Below are positions 10,889 through 24,229 of a DNA stretch of 64,000 nt, in pieces; the stretch's first letter is position 1, and the number at the start of each line of letters is the position of its first letter. The notes under the pieces are model-generated. The model saw only the letters and a program-made list of their open reading frames with translations. It made no database searches and was not told the origin of the DNA. Both the position numbers and the translations under genes were made by a program. The stretch comes from Gordius sp. MW1 (lineage: Eukaryota > Nematomorpha > Gordioida > Gordea > Gordiidae): NCBI GenBank assembly GCA_964036665.1, contig OZ038531.1, positions 10,788,168-10,852,167 on the forward strand. Direction: 5' to 3'.

Positions 10889-12070
10889 TAGAGGACTAAA
10901 AAGGGCCTTTTTATGCCAATCAGCCCTCCAGTTACAAATATATAAACCTTATCCGCGTGCGGGCCAATCAAAATAATAAATAAAAAATCGGCCTGCAATT
11001 TTTCTACAAAGCCCGGGAAAGTTCACAAAAACTTTTTTTGCATCGTTTAATATTCGATTGTAATATTTTTATTAATTAAACGATATTTATACGTTACATA
11101 TGTTACTGACAATCACGTAAAAAATTATACTTAATTGAATATTAAATTAGCCTACTATAAAGTTTATAGATTTTAAATAATATAATTGGAGTGGACCTCG
11201 TCTATAGTTAGTCTTTTATTAACTTACCAATTTGATGCGCGTTGAGATATTGATAATTAAATCAATTTTATTTTTATTATTAATTTAGGATACATTAAAT
11301 ATTTATACAAAAAAAATCATAGAAACATGCTTTTGTTTAAATTTATACATACGCTATTTTAAATCCTCATAATAATAGGATTTATTGACTTCTAATTAAT
11401 TTTGTAATTATGATTTTAATATTTCCGAATAGAGGATTTATTGAACTCTAATTATGATTTTGTTATTATAATTTTAAACTACCGAGTACCGACTACTAAT
11501 TTATTTATTTATGTGCGACTGCGAAATATACGCGCGATAATCTCCGCGAGCGCGCGCGAGTAAAATTAAAATATATTGCAATATAATAATAATTGCTAAC
11601 TCGTAATAATATTTCAATATGCGATGCCATAATGATTGATAAGATAAATGGTAATAAAAAGCGATATATTTGTATCATAGAATGATTCATTAAAATTTAC
11701 GCGTATCACTTACTATAAGTGTATATGTGTGGGGGGGGGGGGAAATAAACAAACAAAAACAAATAAGCTAGTCTTTTATGTGCACGCTTAACTAGCGATT
11801 TTATATCAACACGATTACGTGGCACATTTCTTGAGTAAACGTTTCTTTAACTAAAATTTCTGAGTAAAAGGAAGAGAAAGGGTGGAACACCACACGCTAA
11901 AAATTCTATATGATTTTGTAATGGGCTCAGCGGGCCTTACTTATATTTATAAACGGCCCGAGCCTCTAGGTTATATTAAGACCCGTCCCAGGCCCGTTAT
12001 TTGATATAAAGCAAAAGCTTGAGAGTAATTTTGCTTGTAAGGCTGCGCGGCCCAGCTAAGCAAGTCTCTA
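10889..12070. mobile_element. hAT-like element with GC-rich ends, family 2 copy 1
   Basis: Starts TAGAGGACT and ends AAGTCTCTA, imperfect inverted ends of the TAGAG type. Flanks TGCGAAAT and AGCAAATT are similar but not an exact 8-bp duplication. GC-rich subterminal words (GGGCCTTACTTATATTTAT, GCGCGTTGAGATATTGAT) sit at both sides of an AT-rich middle. The same words recur at 43142-43646 (reverse orientation), at 57060-57689 and in part at 14690-14850, so this is a dispersed family. No transposase frame is visible, so it is a decayed non-autonomous copy. It contains a G12 run near 11731. Confidence 0.6.
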
Positions 12071-12640
12071 AGCAAATTCCCCGCTATAATATATTTAATT
12101 ATAATGAAAAATGCCTATAGTTAAATAACAACAAAACTGTGTGTGGTATCCTCTACTCCCCTACGCCCCACCCCCTTGCGTGTGTGTTATCCGATAATTT
12201 ATATACGTCCCCCCCCCACACACACATACGCATAATTTTTATTCCTAATTCTGATGATTCACGATTGTTAGTATCTTTAAGATATAAATAGATACGATTT
12301 TGCCTCTCTTTAACGATTTTTATTGCCCCTCTTACTAATATATACATATATTTAATGAGTAATGAAACTCGGAAAAAATGTGAGCACGAATAAAAGATTA
12401 TAATATATATGATCGCGATACCTACGCGCGGGCGCGGACCATTCTCTCGCGATGCCTATGCGTGGACAAAATAAATCCTGAATTACTCGGACGCTGTCGT
12501 GAAATAAATTTGAGTGTTTTTTAATATCCTTACGTCAGACCTTCGACACTGTGTAATAAAAAAAATACATGAAATTATATGGTGTATAGTAAGTTTGTAT
12601 AAATTAATTAAGGCCCTTAATGGAAATTGACAAGACGCTA
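12071..12640. other. Intergenic, no gene seen
   Basis: AT-rich DNA with short purine/pyrimidine simple repeats (C runs and CACACA near 12205-12230) and a GC patch near 12420-12470. Around 12570-12620 the sequence resembles 58745-58795 (TATAGT followed by AGTTTG and ATAAAT), a shared repeat remnant. No gene is supported. Confidence 0.35.
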
Positions 12641-12669
12641 ATTAAAAACCCACGTTGTTTTAATTCGTA

Positions 12670-14213
12670 GGTCGGATGGGGTCATGAGGACCCCAAACTG
12701 TTTAAAAATGCTGTACGAAATAAGTTAGTAAATATTATGACTTCATTTTTTCAGTAGCTTAACAGAATTTACCCCATAATATCTCTGCAAAATTTGGCTA
12801 GTTTTTATCCAACAGGTTTTAAGCTAGAGTGTTTTAGATGCACGGGGTCTTCCAGGACCCCACCTTCCATAATATAAAGAAAAAAAATTTCAACATTTTT
12901 TTTGAATTATAGTATTAAAACCCATTTATGTAAACAGATTTGTGAATAAATTTTTTGTATATATTTCTTTTTATTAAAGATCTTAAAATTTTAAACTCTG
13001 ATTTTAACATGTTAATTTTTCCTCGTGATATTTCAAAGGGCTTATTTGTGTCATTTTTCTCACTTTTTTTGATTTTTTAATATGTCTATTCTTAAAAAGT
13101 GCAGTATTTTTGATAGTTCTTTGTCTGAAGATGTTAAATAAACATAACAGTTATAACATTTTATAAGTAGTTATTAGAGTTTGATGATTACATCTACATG
13201 AGTAGTCATGAATCTGAGAGTTAGTTAACAGGAGATGAAGAGGAGTTAATTGATATGCCTAACAAAAATAATTATAAATTACTTATTACAGATGAAATAG
13301 TTAAAAGTATAGTAAAATTTAGCAAACAAAGAACACAAGATAAAATTAAGCTAAAATAACTCAATGCTATTATTGGCATATTATATTTGTTAGATATGTA
13401 CACTAAATTTAGACCTTATAATTGATTTTTTATTGGTATAAATTGAATCATCAAAACCTCAATGATTTAGGGAGCAGAGATGGCTTAAACATTTTTGAGC
13501 AACAATGTCACATTTGTATGTATTTTGTGAAAATAAATTTCTAAAAAAATAAATATAATTAGTATTCTGTACCTTTCAGGTTATATCACTTGAGATAAAG
13601 TGACCTGATTTTAGCATTTTATCTAAAATAATTAGAATTTGTGACTATAAATATACGTATAAAATGATATGTAACTATTCTTATGGCTTCATAAAATTTA
13701 TTATATAAATTTTTTCATTTAAAAATTTTCGCTATTCTTAATTTTTATCTTTTATTATGTCTCTGCATAAAAAATTTATAAAATAACATTTAAATTTTTA
13801 ACAATATGAGTTAAGACTAATAGTAACTTATTTTGCCTTAAAAAATAAAAGGCCAAAAATTACCTAAGTTTGAACAACTCTATTTTTTTTGTTTTAGGTT
13901 ATTTTTTACCAAATTTTCCACATTTATAGTTTCAACCTTCTTTTATATGATCTTATTAATTAAACCATAAAATATATAATTTTTGGTATGAGCCAAAATA
14001 GTCATTATGGGAAAATTTTGGGGGTTGTTCTAATAATAGATATAAAATTTTAACCACTTGATTAAATAGCCAAATTAATGTATAAATTAACATATAAGAG
14101 TTGAAATATTATTCTTGCAAATTTAGTCATGTTTATATAACAAAACAACTAAGTTATAGCTATTTAAAGTTTGGGGTTACCATGACCCCAAATACCATCC
14201 GTGTTAGCATTTT
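12670..14213 (+). mobile_element. Decayed DNA transposon with GGGGTC/GACCCC ends, possibly piggyBac-like
   Basis: The left end near 12670 reads GGATGGGGTCATGAGGACCCC. The right end near 14170-14213 reads GGGGTTACCATGACCCC and then CCATCCG, which is inverted relative to the left. A third GGGGTCTTCCAGGACCCC lies at about 12844. The interior around 13195-13440 has fragments of open frame, including an acidic stretch and the hydrophobic word NAIIGILYLLDMYTKF. This is vaguely like the start of a piggyBac-type transposase core. No TTAA duplication was recognised, so the superfamily is a guess. The coding part is broken beyond use. Confidence 0.4.
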
Positions 14214-14239
14214 TGACCCAACCTAGGTTTCAATTTATT

Positions 14240-15000
14240 TATTTCTATAATAAAAAAAATTGAATCGAAGGTTACTAATCTACGGCACATAAAAAATCAT
14301 TATTGTTTTCAAAAAATTGGGCTTTAATCTGGCCCTTTTCTCTTCTATAAGACGGCCTAACTGAACATGCTCTCATGAGCTCAGAACTGCAATTTACAAA
14401 GACTCTATAGAAAAATTATATAAATTTGATAACAACAATATAAGCACATTTGATTTGAAAACCTCAAGTGTTTAATTTAATTTAAAATAAAAAATATAAA
14501 ATTTATTAATCATATTTATTACAAATATTGCCTTTATTATTGAGATGCTGGATCCTTATAATAATAACTAAAATTTTATTTCCCTTTAAATACTACGTAC
14601 ATTTTATTGTTTTTTATATTAATAATTTTAATAGAGAGCAAAATAAGTCCTAACTGTCGTCTCGTACATAAAATTCTATTCTATTGCAGGTAATTTCGCT
14701 TAAAGACATCCAGTCGCGGGCTAGGCTCGGACGGTTTTGCTTTAACAGCGGATACCTGGACGAGCCGTAATGTGACTTAGAGGGCTCAGATCGACCCTAG
14801 ATATAAGTAAGGCCTGCTGAAAGCCCTTCACAAATCATCGAGATTTTTTGTGTATTATAAAAGTACAAACAACGATGTTTCCAAAAATGTTTCTTTTTTC
14901 TATAACTGTTCACATAGGCTGGTTGTCAGTCCTCTGAGCATTAATTTTTATTTGTCTTTATATTTACATAAATCTTTATTTATCGTGTGCATTTTTATAT
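14240..15000. other. Intergenic with family 2 hAT-like fragment
   Basis: AT-rich DNA without a gene. Positions about 14690-14850 contain GC-rich words (GGGCTAGGCTCGGACGG and TATAAGTAAGGCCTGCTGAAAG) that match the subterminal part of the hAT-like family at 10889-12070 and 43142-43646. This indicates a fragment of that family. Confidence 0.45.
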
Positions 15001-15049
15001 CCTGTCTTAATTTATAATTCAACTTAAGCTTCAGTCTTCCTCTTTTTTA

Positions 15050-16960
15050 TTTACATCGAAATTCATCTTCTCAATTTCTTTCCGGTGTAGCTATAGTACC
15101 TTTTCCCTACATGGCCATACCATCTTAGTCTATTTGTTACGAGCTCTGTCTTCATAGAGGTTGTGCGCTCTCTATTTCTTCATTCCGTTTAGGTTCTTGT
15201 TTGCTCACCCCTAACAACCATCGTAGCACTCATATCCAGGAACGCTAGACGCTCTTCTTCCCTCTTACGTATAGCCCACGAACCCGAGCTATACAGGACT
15301 GTTCTGTATGATGGACCTATATAGTGTACTTTTAAGACTTGTTGGTATGGTTTTGTTACACAGAAGGTTTGTTATATCATTTAATTTAAGTCATCCGGAT
15401 TTAATCCTTGCTTAAATTTCTTATCCATTCCACCATCCGCTTTAAGTGTTGATCCTAGATATTTGAAGGAAACCACGTTTCTAATTTCCCATTCACCTAA
15501 TTTAAGGAATCACATGGCTGTCGTGTGTTATTAATTCTCCGTTTTGTCACTTGATTAGCCGGTATTCTACCTAATCCTTTCAGGCCCTTGACTTTGCCAT
15601 TTTGTAAATCAATATTTCTTCTTATTTAGAATTAAGTTTTTTATTTATTGTAAACCTTGTTTTTAGATTTTTCTATGTATTTTTTAGCCGATCTTTAGAT
15701 ACTAGTTAAGCTTGCGTATCACTACTATCCATGCTTTTATAACAAACTTTGTACAGACTCTTCATTTCTTTCCATTTTTGCACTTCTTCAATCCGCCACC
15801 ACGACTCCTTGAGAATTCTCTTAGTGGGCTTGCTTTGACGTAATACTGATCGTCCCGTTTTCCGCATTGTGCATTCTATACGATTCCACTAATCCTCACA
15901 CAATGTATTTTCCTTAAATTCAGCACGTCTCATTGCTTCTTCCCAAAATTGGTGAGTATTATCCTTTGGACTCTTCCACTTAATTGTAGCCACTACTCTT
16001 TGACCTTAGGCCGATTAGGGCTCTTTAATATATAGTCCATCACCAACAACTTATGTTGAAAAGCCAATATTCCCCTCGGTATTACCTTTACATCTTGAAC
16101 ATCAAGGTGCGTTTTGTTGACGAGAAAGAAATCTATTTGAGTGGTGCGGCTGCCGCTTTTGTATGTTATAAAGTGTTCCTGTTTCTTTTTGATGAAGGTA
16201 TTTCCTTTAACTAAGTCAAAAGCTTGAGCAATTTTTAGAATATCCGTACCTCCTTTATGTTTTAAGCCGTAACGGACCACCGTGATTTATTTCATACCCT
16301 TCTCTAGATTTACCCACGTGTCTATTGAGGTCCGCTCTAATAACAATGAGCCCATTTTTACCAAAATGAGATAGCCTATTTTCATGCCCACTTGGAAAAA
16401 ACTTTTTCCACCTCTGAGCACTCACTTTGAGGAGCGTGTATTTTATCAAAATTGATTTCAAACAAAGCTGTATCGCCATAATTCTGTCATTGATTCTTAA
16501 ACGTCAATGACAATTTGTTTTAATTCTTCCGATAACACTATACCGACGCTTTCCAATGATTTCTGTGCCGTCAAAAAATAATTTATAATCGTTATAAAAA
16601 TACCGCTTTTGGCCGTTCCATTTGGTCTCTTGTATACAAGCGATGTCGATTTTTCTCTTGATATTCCCTGACCCAAACTTAATCCTACGCAAACTAATGT
16701 ATTTAATCGTATGTGTATAGAGCGTTAGTCTTCGTTTAGTTACAACACATTCCAGGCGCAGTATGCACGCGGCGCTGAAGGGGAACGCCCTAGCTTAATC
16801 TTCATACTGCTTATTCGTTGTAGTATACATTTTGGTTTATCCCGGCTTCCATGCCTGACGGACCTATGTTTGCTATAGGCGCTTGGCTACCTACGATTCT
16901 ATGTGATGCTAGCATCTTAGCGACTTAAGATTTTGTATAGACCGACTCATATTGTTAGGT
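15050..16960 (-). mobile_element. RTE-type LINE copy A, internally deleted
   Basis: Non-LTR retrotransposon on the minus strand. The apurinic-type endonuclease is recognisable in pieces: IACIQETKWNGQK near 16620-16640, then QIDFFLVNKTHLD and QHKLLVMDYIL near 16030-16130. These match the start and end of the endonuclease of RTE elements. The sequence then passes through a linker to the C-terminal tail (about 15050-15340; SSGSWAIRKREEERL type). Most of the reverse transcriptase core appears to be missing between about 15400 and 15950. Frames change several times, so the copy is dead. The 5' leader continues to about 16960 and resembles that of copy B near 50220-50350. Confidence 0.8.
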
Positions 16961-19148
16961 CAATCTAGCACTCCATGTCACTATCATTCCCTCAAAACCC
17001 AAAAAATTTAGTCTGACCTTTTACCAAGAACTTGTCAATAGGGTGACCCCACCAGTAACAAACACAAAATTATATTTAGCTTCCAAAGGCATAGTTTCAT
17101 AAGTATTTCTGGCTCAAAACGATGATGTTATTTATATAATCTTTTTCTTTGTCGAAACGGGCTTAGGTTAAAGTATAGTTGAAGCAAAAATGCCTAACCA
17201 ATAGGGGAAAAGCTTTTGGGAAAAATAGTAGCATTGTAGCAGAATATTTTTAGGTAAAAGGTAGGTTATTAGCGCCCGCTAAATCCTTCAAACACTTTAA
17301 AACATGGTTCCGGCGGTCACAGGTGGATAAAAAAAACATGTATAAACCATCTAAAATTATAAAGCAATGTCCTGGCAAAATTGTAGAGCAATCGGTCGAT
17401 AATTTTTGGAGAGCATCGCGCACAAAGAAACGCACGTTACATAATTATATAAATACATAAAAAAATGATAAAAAAAAATTGGAAAATTTTTTTAATATAA
17501 ATATTTCAAATCCTAAATAGATATCGTATACTTAGATTTTACACCTATATACTTTCTTCATAATAATAGATCTACATTATTGTTTTTGAAAGCTTAATAT
17601 TCTTATAATAAACGCCTCATTCTGGACAATTTCTGAAATAAACAAGATTTGATCAAAGTTTTTATTTATTTGGGCACCCTTTTGTGATAGATTTGCAAAA
17701 AATACTTCAGTCTAATCTGTGTAGTAGGCGACGTAAATTTTTTCTATTAAAAACCTTTTGTTAGGTAAAAATGATGTATAAGATAGAAATGGTATGTTCA
17801 ATGATTTTAAAAAGAGGTGGATGCAATTTTATAACTAATTTTGAAGTAATTAGCATTAGAGTCCTGCATGGGCCGGGCCAGCCGGTGGCCCACAGGCCCC
17901 AAATTGAGTCGCAAGCTGGGCCAGCTAAAAATAAGGTTATGAGTAATACATATATTAAATAATAACCAAAATATGTAATTGAAAGGACTAGAACTAGATT
18001 AAGGCTATATAAAAGTCAAACAGATGGAAAAAGTATTATATATTCGCCTTATATCATTCTTCACCTCCTCAAATACATAATCATATGTACCGTCAGAAAT
18101 CATTCATGTTTTATAGTAATATATGAACGCAGCAATTTAAAAATAAATGTGTGTCAAATTTATATCCTAAGCAAAATAATGCCTAACAATATCATTTTTT
18201 AAACTCCTATTTTTCGTAATAATTTTCCCTCTTAAATGAATTTAGGAAAGTTGCTTGCACCAAACTCCATACTAAATTAGACTAAAGAACTCTATTTTTA
18301 ATCTATAGTCTCAATAAATTGGGGTAATGAAATTTTAAAACAATTTTCCCATATCACTCTAAAACATTTTAGAAAAATATTCATTATTTAATAATAGTCA
18401 AGGCTAAGAAATTAACAAGTAGTCCTTAAAAACGAAAAAAATTTACAAATCAAACAAGCTGCTTTACTAAATTTTGCATTTTGAATTTCGAAAGAATTAA
18501 AGCAATATTTTTCACACCCTTTACCTAAATATCTCTTTATTAAAATTAGTCCCAAATGTTTTTGAACAGAAGAAAACTAGTGTTAAACAGGGTTTTTTTG
18601 GTCCTAGGTTACCATAAAAATGTATTATGCTAAAAATTATTAATTACAGATTCACAATTTAATATTCTGTATAAAATTTTCTAATTAAATTTTTGGCATA
18701 CTTGCCCTTAGCTCTTCTCGCGTTTGTTGCGCTCTTATATTTTAAAACGTTCAAGGTAATTTGAAGCCTTAAGCGATGAAACTTAAAACAACTTTAAAAT
18801 CCTTCTCAGGAACGAGAATGTTTAGGAATTCATTCTCCTGAGACATTCATATATGCTAGTATAGCGCTCCATTTATTAGCATTTATCAAATAAAATCAGA
18901 ATACAGCAATAGGTGTCTAGACATTAAAAATTTATATGATCAGGGAATTAATTAAACATATTAAGAAAATTTCCAAATTAATATTTACAAACTTTTGCCT
19001 TTTCATATTTTTTTGCTCCAATTAACAAACAGACCAGAATAGGCAATCTCTACACTGCATTGATATTTTAATTACGTCAGGGACAACAAGGTCAATGTTA
19101 AAACTCAAGTCACCTTTAAGAATGCAAAAATATGTTAGACTTTTGAGC
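16961..19148. other. Intergenic, no gene seen; one hAT-like end
   Basis: About 2.2 kb of AT-rich DNA without a supportable gene. At about 17858 TTAGAGTCCTGCATGGGCC followed by GGGCCAGCCGG is a typical GC-rich hAT-like end; the opposite end is not evident. The remaining sequence shows neither spliced coding similarity nor clear repeats. Confidence 0.4.
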
Positions 19149-19156
19149 CTTCGGAC

Positions 19157-19416
19157 CAGTGGCGTAAATAAGGGGGGGGGGGGGAAAAACGGGAAATTCC
19201 CTACCCCCCTTGTCAAAGATTAAAAATATTTTTTTATAGCTTATCAACGCTGAGGAGGCTAAAAACTGACATTAGAAATACCCTGTCTAAGAATAGATTA
19301 AATGGATTGGCTTTATTGACAATTCATCGGGAGTTAGCTCCTACTCCCGATGAAGTTCTTAAAATTTTTGAAATTTTTTTCCCCCCCCCCTTGAGAAAAT
19401 CCTGGCTACGCGCCTG
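19157..19416. mobile_element. CATGGGCGTAGCCAG-family short element, complete, with perfect TSD
   Basis: A 260-bp element beginning CAGTGGCGTAAATAAGGG and ending TCCTGGCTACGCGCCTG, imperfect inverted ends of a family found many times in this window. It is flanked by perfect 8-bp duplications CTTCGGAC at 19149-19156 and 19417-19424, the target size of hAT elements. A G run of about 12 follows the left end and a C run precedes the right end. It has no coding capacity, so it is a non-autonomous element. Confidence 0.85.
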
Positions 19417-19795
19417 CTTCGGACACTTTTGTAAAAATTGATATTTGCCTAGATTGGCTCCTGTGGCAAAATGGCATATCCCTTAGGTGCATTAAACTGC
19501 CATTTCTTGTCCACTCCCTCTCTATATTAGACAAAGGTCACTTGAATTAATTGCCCTTTTGACACATTAAATTTATCCCACTCAAATCTAAATTCTTATA
19601 GCCAAACTACTTTTAGATGAAAAGTATTTAGATGTTTTAGCCTTTTTAAATTGCCTTCTTGCTTAGTTCTATGTATTGCCGTAAGACCACATTAATTGGG
19701 TCAATTAGCCTTTTGTTTATTTTCACCTGCGTAAATACCGGTATATAATTACTTCTTTAAGCTTTTTATACTTTTTTATCTCTATCATAGCGTTG

Positions 19796-22522
19796 ATGTC
19801 TGCACATAATTTAGAATTAAACAGCAATTTCGCGGAAATACAGACAGCAAATAATGAATTTGCATTCAATGTACTTAGGACACTAGTAAATGAAAATGAG
19901 AAAACAAATATCTTGTATTCACCATTGTGCATTACTCAAGTGTTAGCAATGCTTCTTCTTGGGGCGCGTGGATCTACCAATAAACAATTAATTTCCACAC
20001 TTAAATACAAACAAATTGATGAAAAGGATCAAATTGTTATACATCGATTGTTATCCAACTTTGTTAAGTCTCTGAAATCATCTAATCATTCTGCCCTTTA
20101 CATTGCGAATGCTATATTTCCTCAAATGGGATTTGATTTAAATGATAAATTTATTGAGAATGTAAAAGATTATTATAACGCCTTGATAAAGCCACTTGAT
20201 TTTAAAAATCCAGAGATTGCAATTAAAGTTATTAATGATTACATCTTTGATGAGACAAACAAAAAAATAGACAAAATTTTGCCTGCAGGATCATTAAATG
20301 AACTAACTAGACTTGTGCTCACCAACGCTATATATTTTAAAGGCTTTTGGGAAGATCAGTTTGATCCAGAGTAAGTTTGCATTATAGATAATCTTTAATC
20401 TAAACATTATTACAGTTTTAAGTTTAAAAAAGTAGTTGTATATTGCTTATATAAGAAAAATTTAAGAACATTTCAGTTTTATTAATAGATTAATAAATAT
20501 GATAATTATTTTGGGTAAGTTAGTAGTCATTTTTAATAACGTAAAATTGAAATAATATTTAAATCTATTTTTATTTACATTATGAACAAAATAAATAAGC
20601 ATGTATTGTTAAATTTGTTAATTATAAACAATGAACACTTATATTTTATTTTGGCCTATATAGCCAAATCAGAATTAAAATTTATTGATAGTAACTTTAG
20701 CACATCTAATATATTTATGGATTAGTAGTTTTATACATCAACATATTTAACTAGTCAAATTTTAGGACTGTAGATGAAATAACTATCAGTGGTTAATAAA
20801 TAAATATAAGCTTGTCATTTATAAATCTAAATTACATTTTTTGACATTAGTGATACAATGGAGCTATTATTTACACCAGATGCTGGTAAAGAGGCATTAA
20901 AGGTTAAGATGATGACCGGAAAAAAACAAGCCTTTTATGGTGCACAAAGCCTAACTGAGATTGGTGTGGAACTCCAAGTTTTGCAATTAAATTATAAGGA
21001 AAATGATCTAGCTATGTTAATTTTACTTCCACAACAAAACACCCTTGATAAACTGATACAAAATTTAACACCAGATTTGATCAACAATTTAAGATCTGAA
21101 GGGAGGAGGCAAAGTGTTAATATAGCTATACCTAAATTCAAAGTTGATTTCAATATTGAACTCAAGAAAGTTTTACAAAAATTGGGTCTTGTTGACATTT
21201 TCAAGTAATTAGCTGCAAAAATAATTGTGCTTTATCAGCTATAAAATTATACAAATTAAAGTTTAAATTATATTTATAAGATAATAAATTTTTAAGTTAT
21301 AATGCATGCGGCAATTAAAATGCAGAAAAAGATTATTTGATTTAGATAAGAACTATAATTTTCGATGAGACCTTGATCTAAGGCAATTATTGATTATCCA
21401 TAAACATTGAATAAATAGAATTTTTATTGGCACCAGTTTTTACTGATCAGTAGGCGAACTAACATTTTTTCATACGAACAAATTTCACATGGTTAAATAC
21501 TTTAAAAATCCATTTTATATTTGCGAAAAACTGTATAAAAAACATTTCGATTAAGGCGAACTAGGGCCGCAAACTTTTATTGTAACCAATTATTACTTAT
21601 TAAAGCAAACGGTGTGAGCATGGGCATAACCAACCCCCGGCCCTTAAACATTACCGTCCATTTCTTCCACTACACTGCTTTTCTAAAAATGTAGATCTTA
21701 ATTTAAGGTTGATAAAATTATTTTAAAAGAGAAACAGTTATAATTTTGCCCCACCCAAATGAATATCAGGATTTTAGCCCCCTTTAATTACAATCTTAGC
21801 TACGTCTCTCATGGTAATAATTTTTTAATAAGCGCTACGCGTAGCGAAATTATTATTAATGTGTTAAAAAATAGAACGCATCCGTAAATAATGGTAAATT
21901 GATTTTTTTATTATTAAATTCCATTTCCCCCTCCTTAAGCTTATATAATTAATTTTTTGGCATTTAACATAGATTCATGCAATTGCAAAGAGAGGAGGGT
22001 GGGAACTAAGGTTTGGCTAAAGGGTTTAAAATTTGATATCTTTTAAGAGTGCGCGAATTATAATAATTATATTCTAATAATGTCTCATATAAACCACTAT
22101 ATATTATAGACGTGACCGTTTTCGCTATAAAAGCAATTAGCTTTTTATAACAATTAAAGTCACCTAACTTGGATTTTCATCATTGGCAGGACTAAAATAT
22201 TGGTTAATAATTGTTTAGCTTTTATGTTTTTATTATACACCTTCAGTTAATATATGCCATTAACAGCAAGGACGCCGATTTTTCGGGAATGGTTGAATCG
22301 AGTGGCAATCCATCGTTATACGTAGATGAAATATACCACAAAACGTTTATCGACGTCAACGAAGCTGGAAGTGAAGCGGCCGCTGCGGCTGCAGCCGTTT
22401 TGAATTTGCGTTCTTTCCCCGTAAATATAAGATTTCAGGCCGACAAGCCGTTCCTATATTTTATTCTCAATAAACCAAGCGGTGTCATCCTTTTTGCCGG
22501 CACCTACAATCACCCGAATTAG
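19796..22522 (+). CDS. Serpin, inhibitory type, predicted P1-P1' Arg-Ser
   Basis: Serine-protease inhibitor of the serpin fold. Three exons join in phase: 19796-20370, 20851-21204 and 22267-22522 (394 residues, normal serpin size). Conserved elements are LYSPLCITQVLAMLLLGA (helix B), LTNAIYFKGFWEDQF (strand 3A), LAMLILLPQ, VNIAIPKFKVD, ADFSGM and the C-terminal PFLYFILNKPSGVILFAG. The reactive loop hinge EAGSEAAAAAAA has the small residues required for loop insertion, so inhibition is expected rather than a storage or carrier role. The loop continues VLNLRSFPVN; the distance to ADKPF places R-S at P1-P1', which predicts a trypsin-like target. No signal peptide is encoded from this Met, so the product is intracellular or an upstream exon was missed; a TTG 3 nt upstream is not a plausible start. 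Introns are 480 and 1062 bp; the second contains a degenerate short element. Confidence 0.95.
21621..21814. mobile_element. Degenerate CATGGGCG-family short element in serpin intron 2
   Basis: Left end CATGGGCATAACCAACCCCC and right end TTAGCTACGTCTCTCATG resemble the inverted ends of the CATGGGCGTAGCCAG family. The interior keeps the GCCCCACCC and GCCCCCTTTAA words. No duplication was identified. It lies in the second serpin intron. Confidence 0.5.
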
Positions 22523-23300
22523 ATTGAAACACTTTACAGGCTAGTCTCCAATCAATTCGTTGGTTTGAAGTCATTCTACCGGTCGTTAAAAAATGTAGTT
22601 TAAATATATTATACAAGGCTCAAAATCATGATTCTAATTATTATTCATTTATTTTGCTTCTATAAAATTTTATCATAATATGTTTACCTTAACAAAACCA
22701 TAATTTAGCAATCTCGTTTATCTTACTATTATGACTTACATATTTTAACTTATTAACGAATAAAATTTTAACCTGCATTTTAGCCTCTTTGATTGCGCAA
22801 ACAGGCCTAAAATTATGTTTTATATGTCGATAGCGTTTAATTAGTTTGTAAACTATTGTAGATCAAGTCATAGTTCTTCAAATACTTTTTTTATTTATCC
22901 TTGAATGTAAAATAATGACCAATATAAATCTTTAAGACATGGTAATATATAAATTTTGTTAAATTTAAAAAACAATAAAAACATTAATGTTTTTATGATA
23001 AAACAATAATTTAAGGGTAGCGGCGGTCCTTTGACTTTTTAGGCTGTCAACATTATTTGTAAAATTTCAAATATAAGGACGCAATTAAAGAAATATGCAT
23101 TCTCAAAAACTTATTGAAATAATCATAGTTTTTTTTAAATATTTCTTGAAAATGCAAAACAAAGTCAATCAAAACAATTATATTTAAACCCTCTGTCGGT
23201 TTGTCTTTTATTCTTAAAATGTTGCCTAGGGAAAAATTGATTTGATAAGTTGTTTATAACTTTAGTAAATAGCATTGAATGTATGAATTTAGGAAAGGGA
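22523..23300. other. Intergenic, AT-rich, nothing seen
   Basis: The region downstream of the serpin stop contains no recognisable exon, RNA or repeat. An AATAAA-like word near 22759 could serve 3' processing, but such words are frequent here by composition. Confidence 0.3.
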
Positions 23301-23309
23301 TATACACTA

Positions 23310-23700
23310 TTTAGGGCCGCATGGGCCGATTCTTTGAGGAAACGAAGTGTTTGAAATTTTTACCTCCCACTTTAATCGATTCGACAAGACTATCAATAAA
23401 TTTAACTTTATTGGGAACTTTTTTAAGTTTAATAAACATTTAAAAAATATATTAAGGAAACTAAAATTATAAAGCCACACATATTTAGAGGCCTGCAAAA
23501 TCCATTTTTTGTGGCCCGGCTTGAGGTCGGAATTTTAAACTAAAAAAATTTAGGCACGACTTAGGCCCGAGTTTTAAAATCTTTGAAAACAGGGACAGAG
23601 GTAGAGGTGTTGCTCATATGCTATAAGTAGCATATATGCATTTAAACATCTCTAGATCGAGACCCGACCCGGGACCGATCCTACATTTTTATAATTATAA
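23310..23700. mobile_element. GC-rich hAT-like fragments
   Basis: GC-rich words in an AT-rich setting: AGGGCCGCATGGGCCG (23311), TAGAGGCCTGCAAAATCC with GGCCCGGCTTGAGG (about 23488), TAGAGGTGTTGC (about 23602) and CATCTCTA with ACCCGACCCGGGACC (about 23648-23680). Several are TAGAGnnnTGC-type ends, so this seems to be a cluster of nested hAT-like remnants. No matching target duplications were found. Confidence 0.45.
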
Positions 23701-24229
23701 AGTTTGATAAAACCAAATTTTGGTAAAAATTTTTATTGAAAAATGAGACTCATATAATAAATTATAATTTTATAATTGAACTATTTATGCAAAAGATACA
23801 GGCATCAATATGTCCGCATTTATATTAGTTTTCTAAATTTCCTTTTTCCTGGATTACTTTACAGCATTTAGGCTTGAAGATGAATGTTCCCTATTAAGCA
23901 TTATCAATACTAACATTACCCGATGAGCAAGAATTGTATGATAACACATTCTTGTAGATCGTCCAAAAACCAAAATTAATTTTCTTACCCATATTCTCAT
24001 ACACAAATAAGAAACTTTTCAACTTCACTCTTTCCTTTAAGGTTTTCTTATACTTTAAAAAATTATTTTTGAATACTAGCTATTAGAAGTAGATTTCTTT
24101 TTTGCTCCATACTAAATAGCTGGTATATTAAGAATAGCGCTAAAAGTATCAATGTTTAACAGATTTATTACTTAACTAATTAATTTCTAATAATGTTAAA
24201 TATTTTAGAAGATTTTAACCCTCATATTC

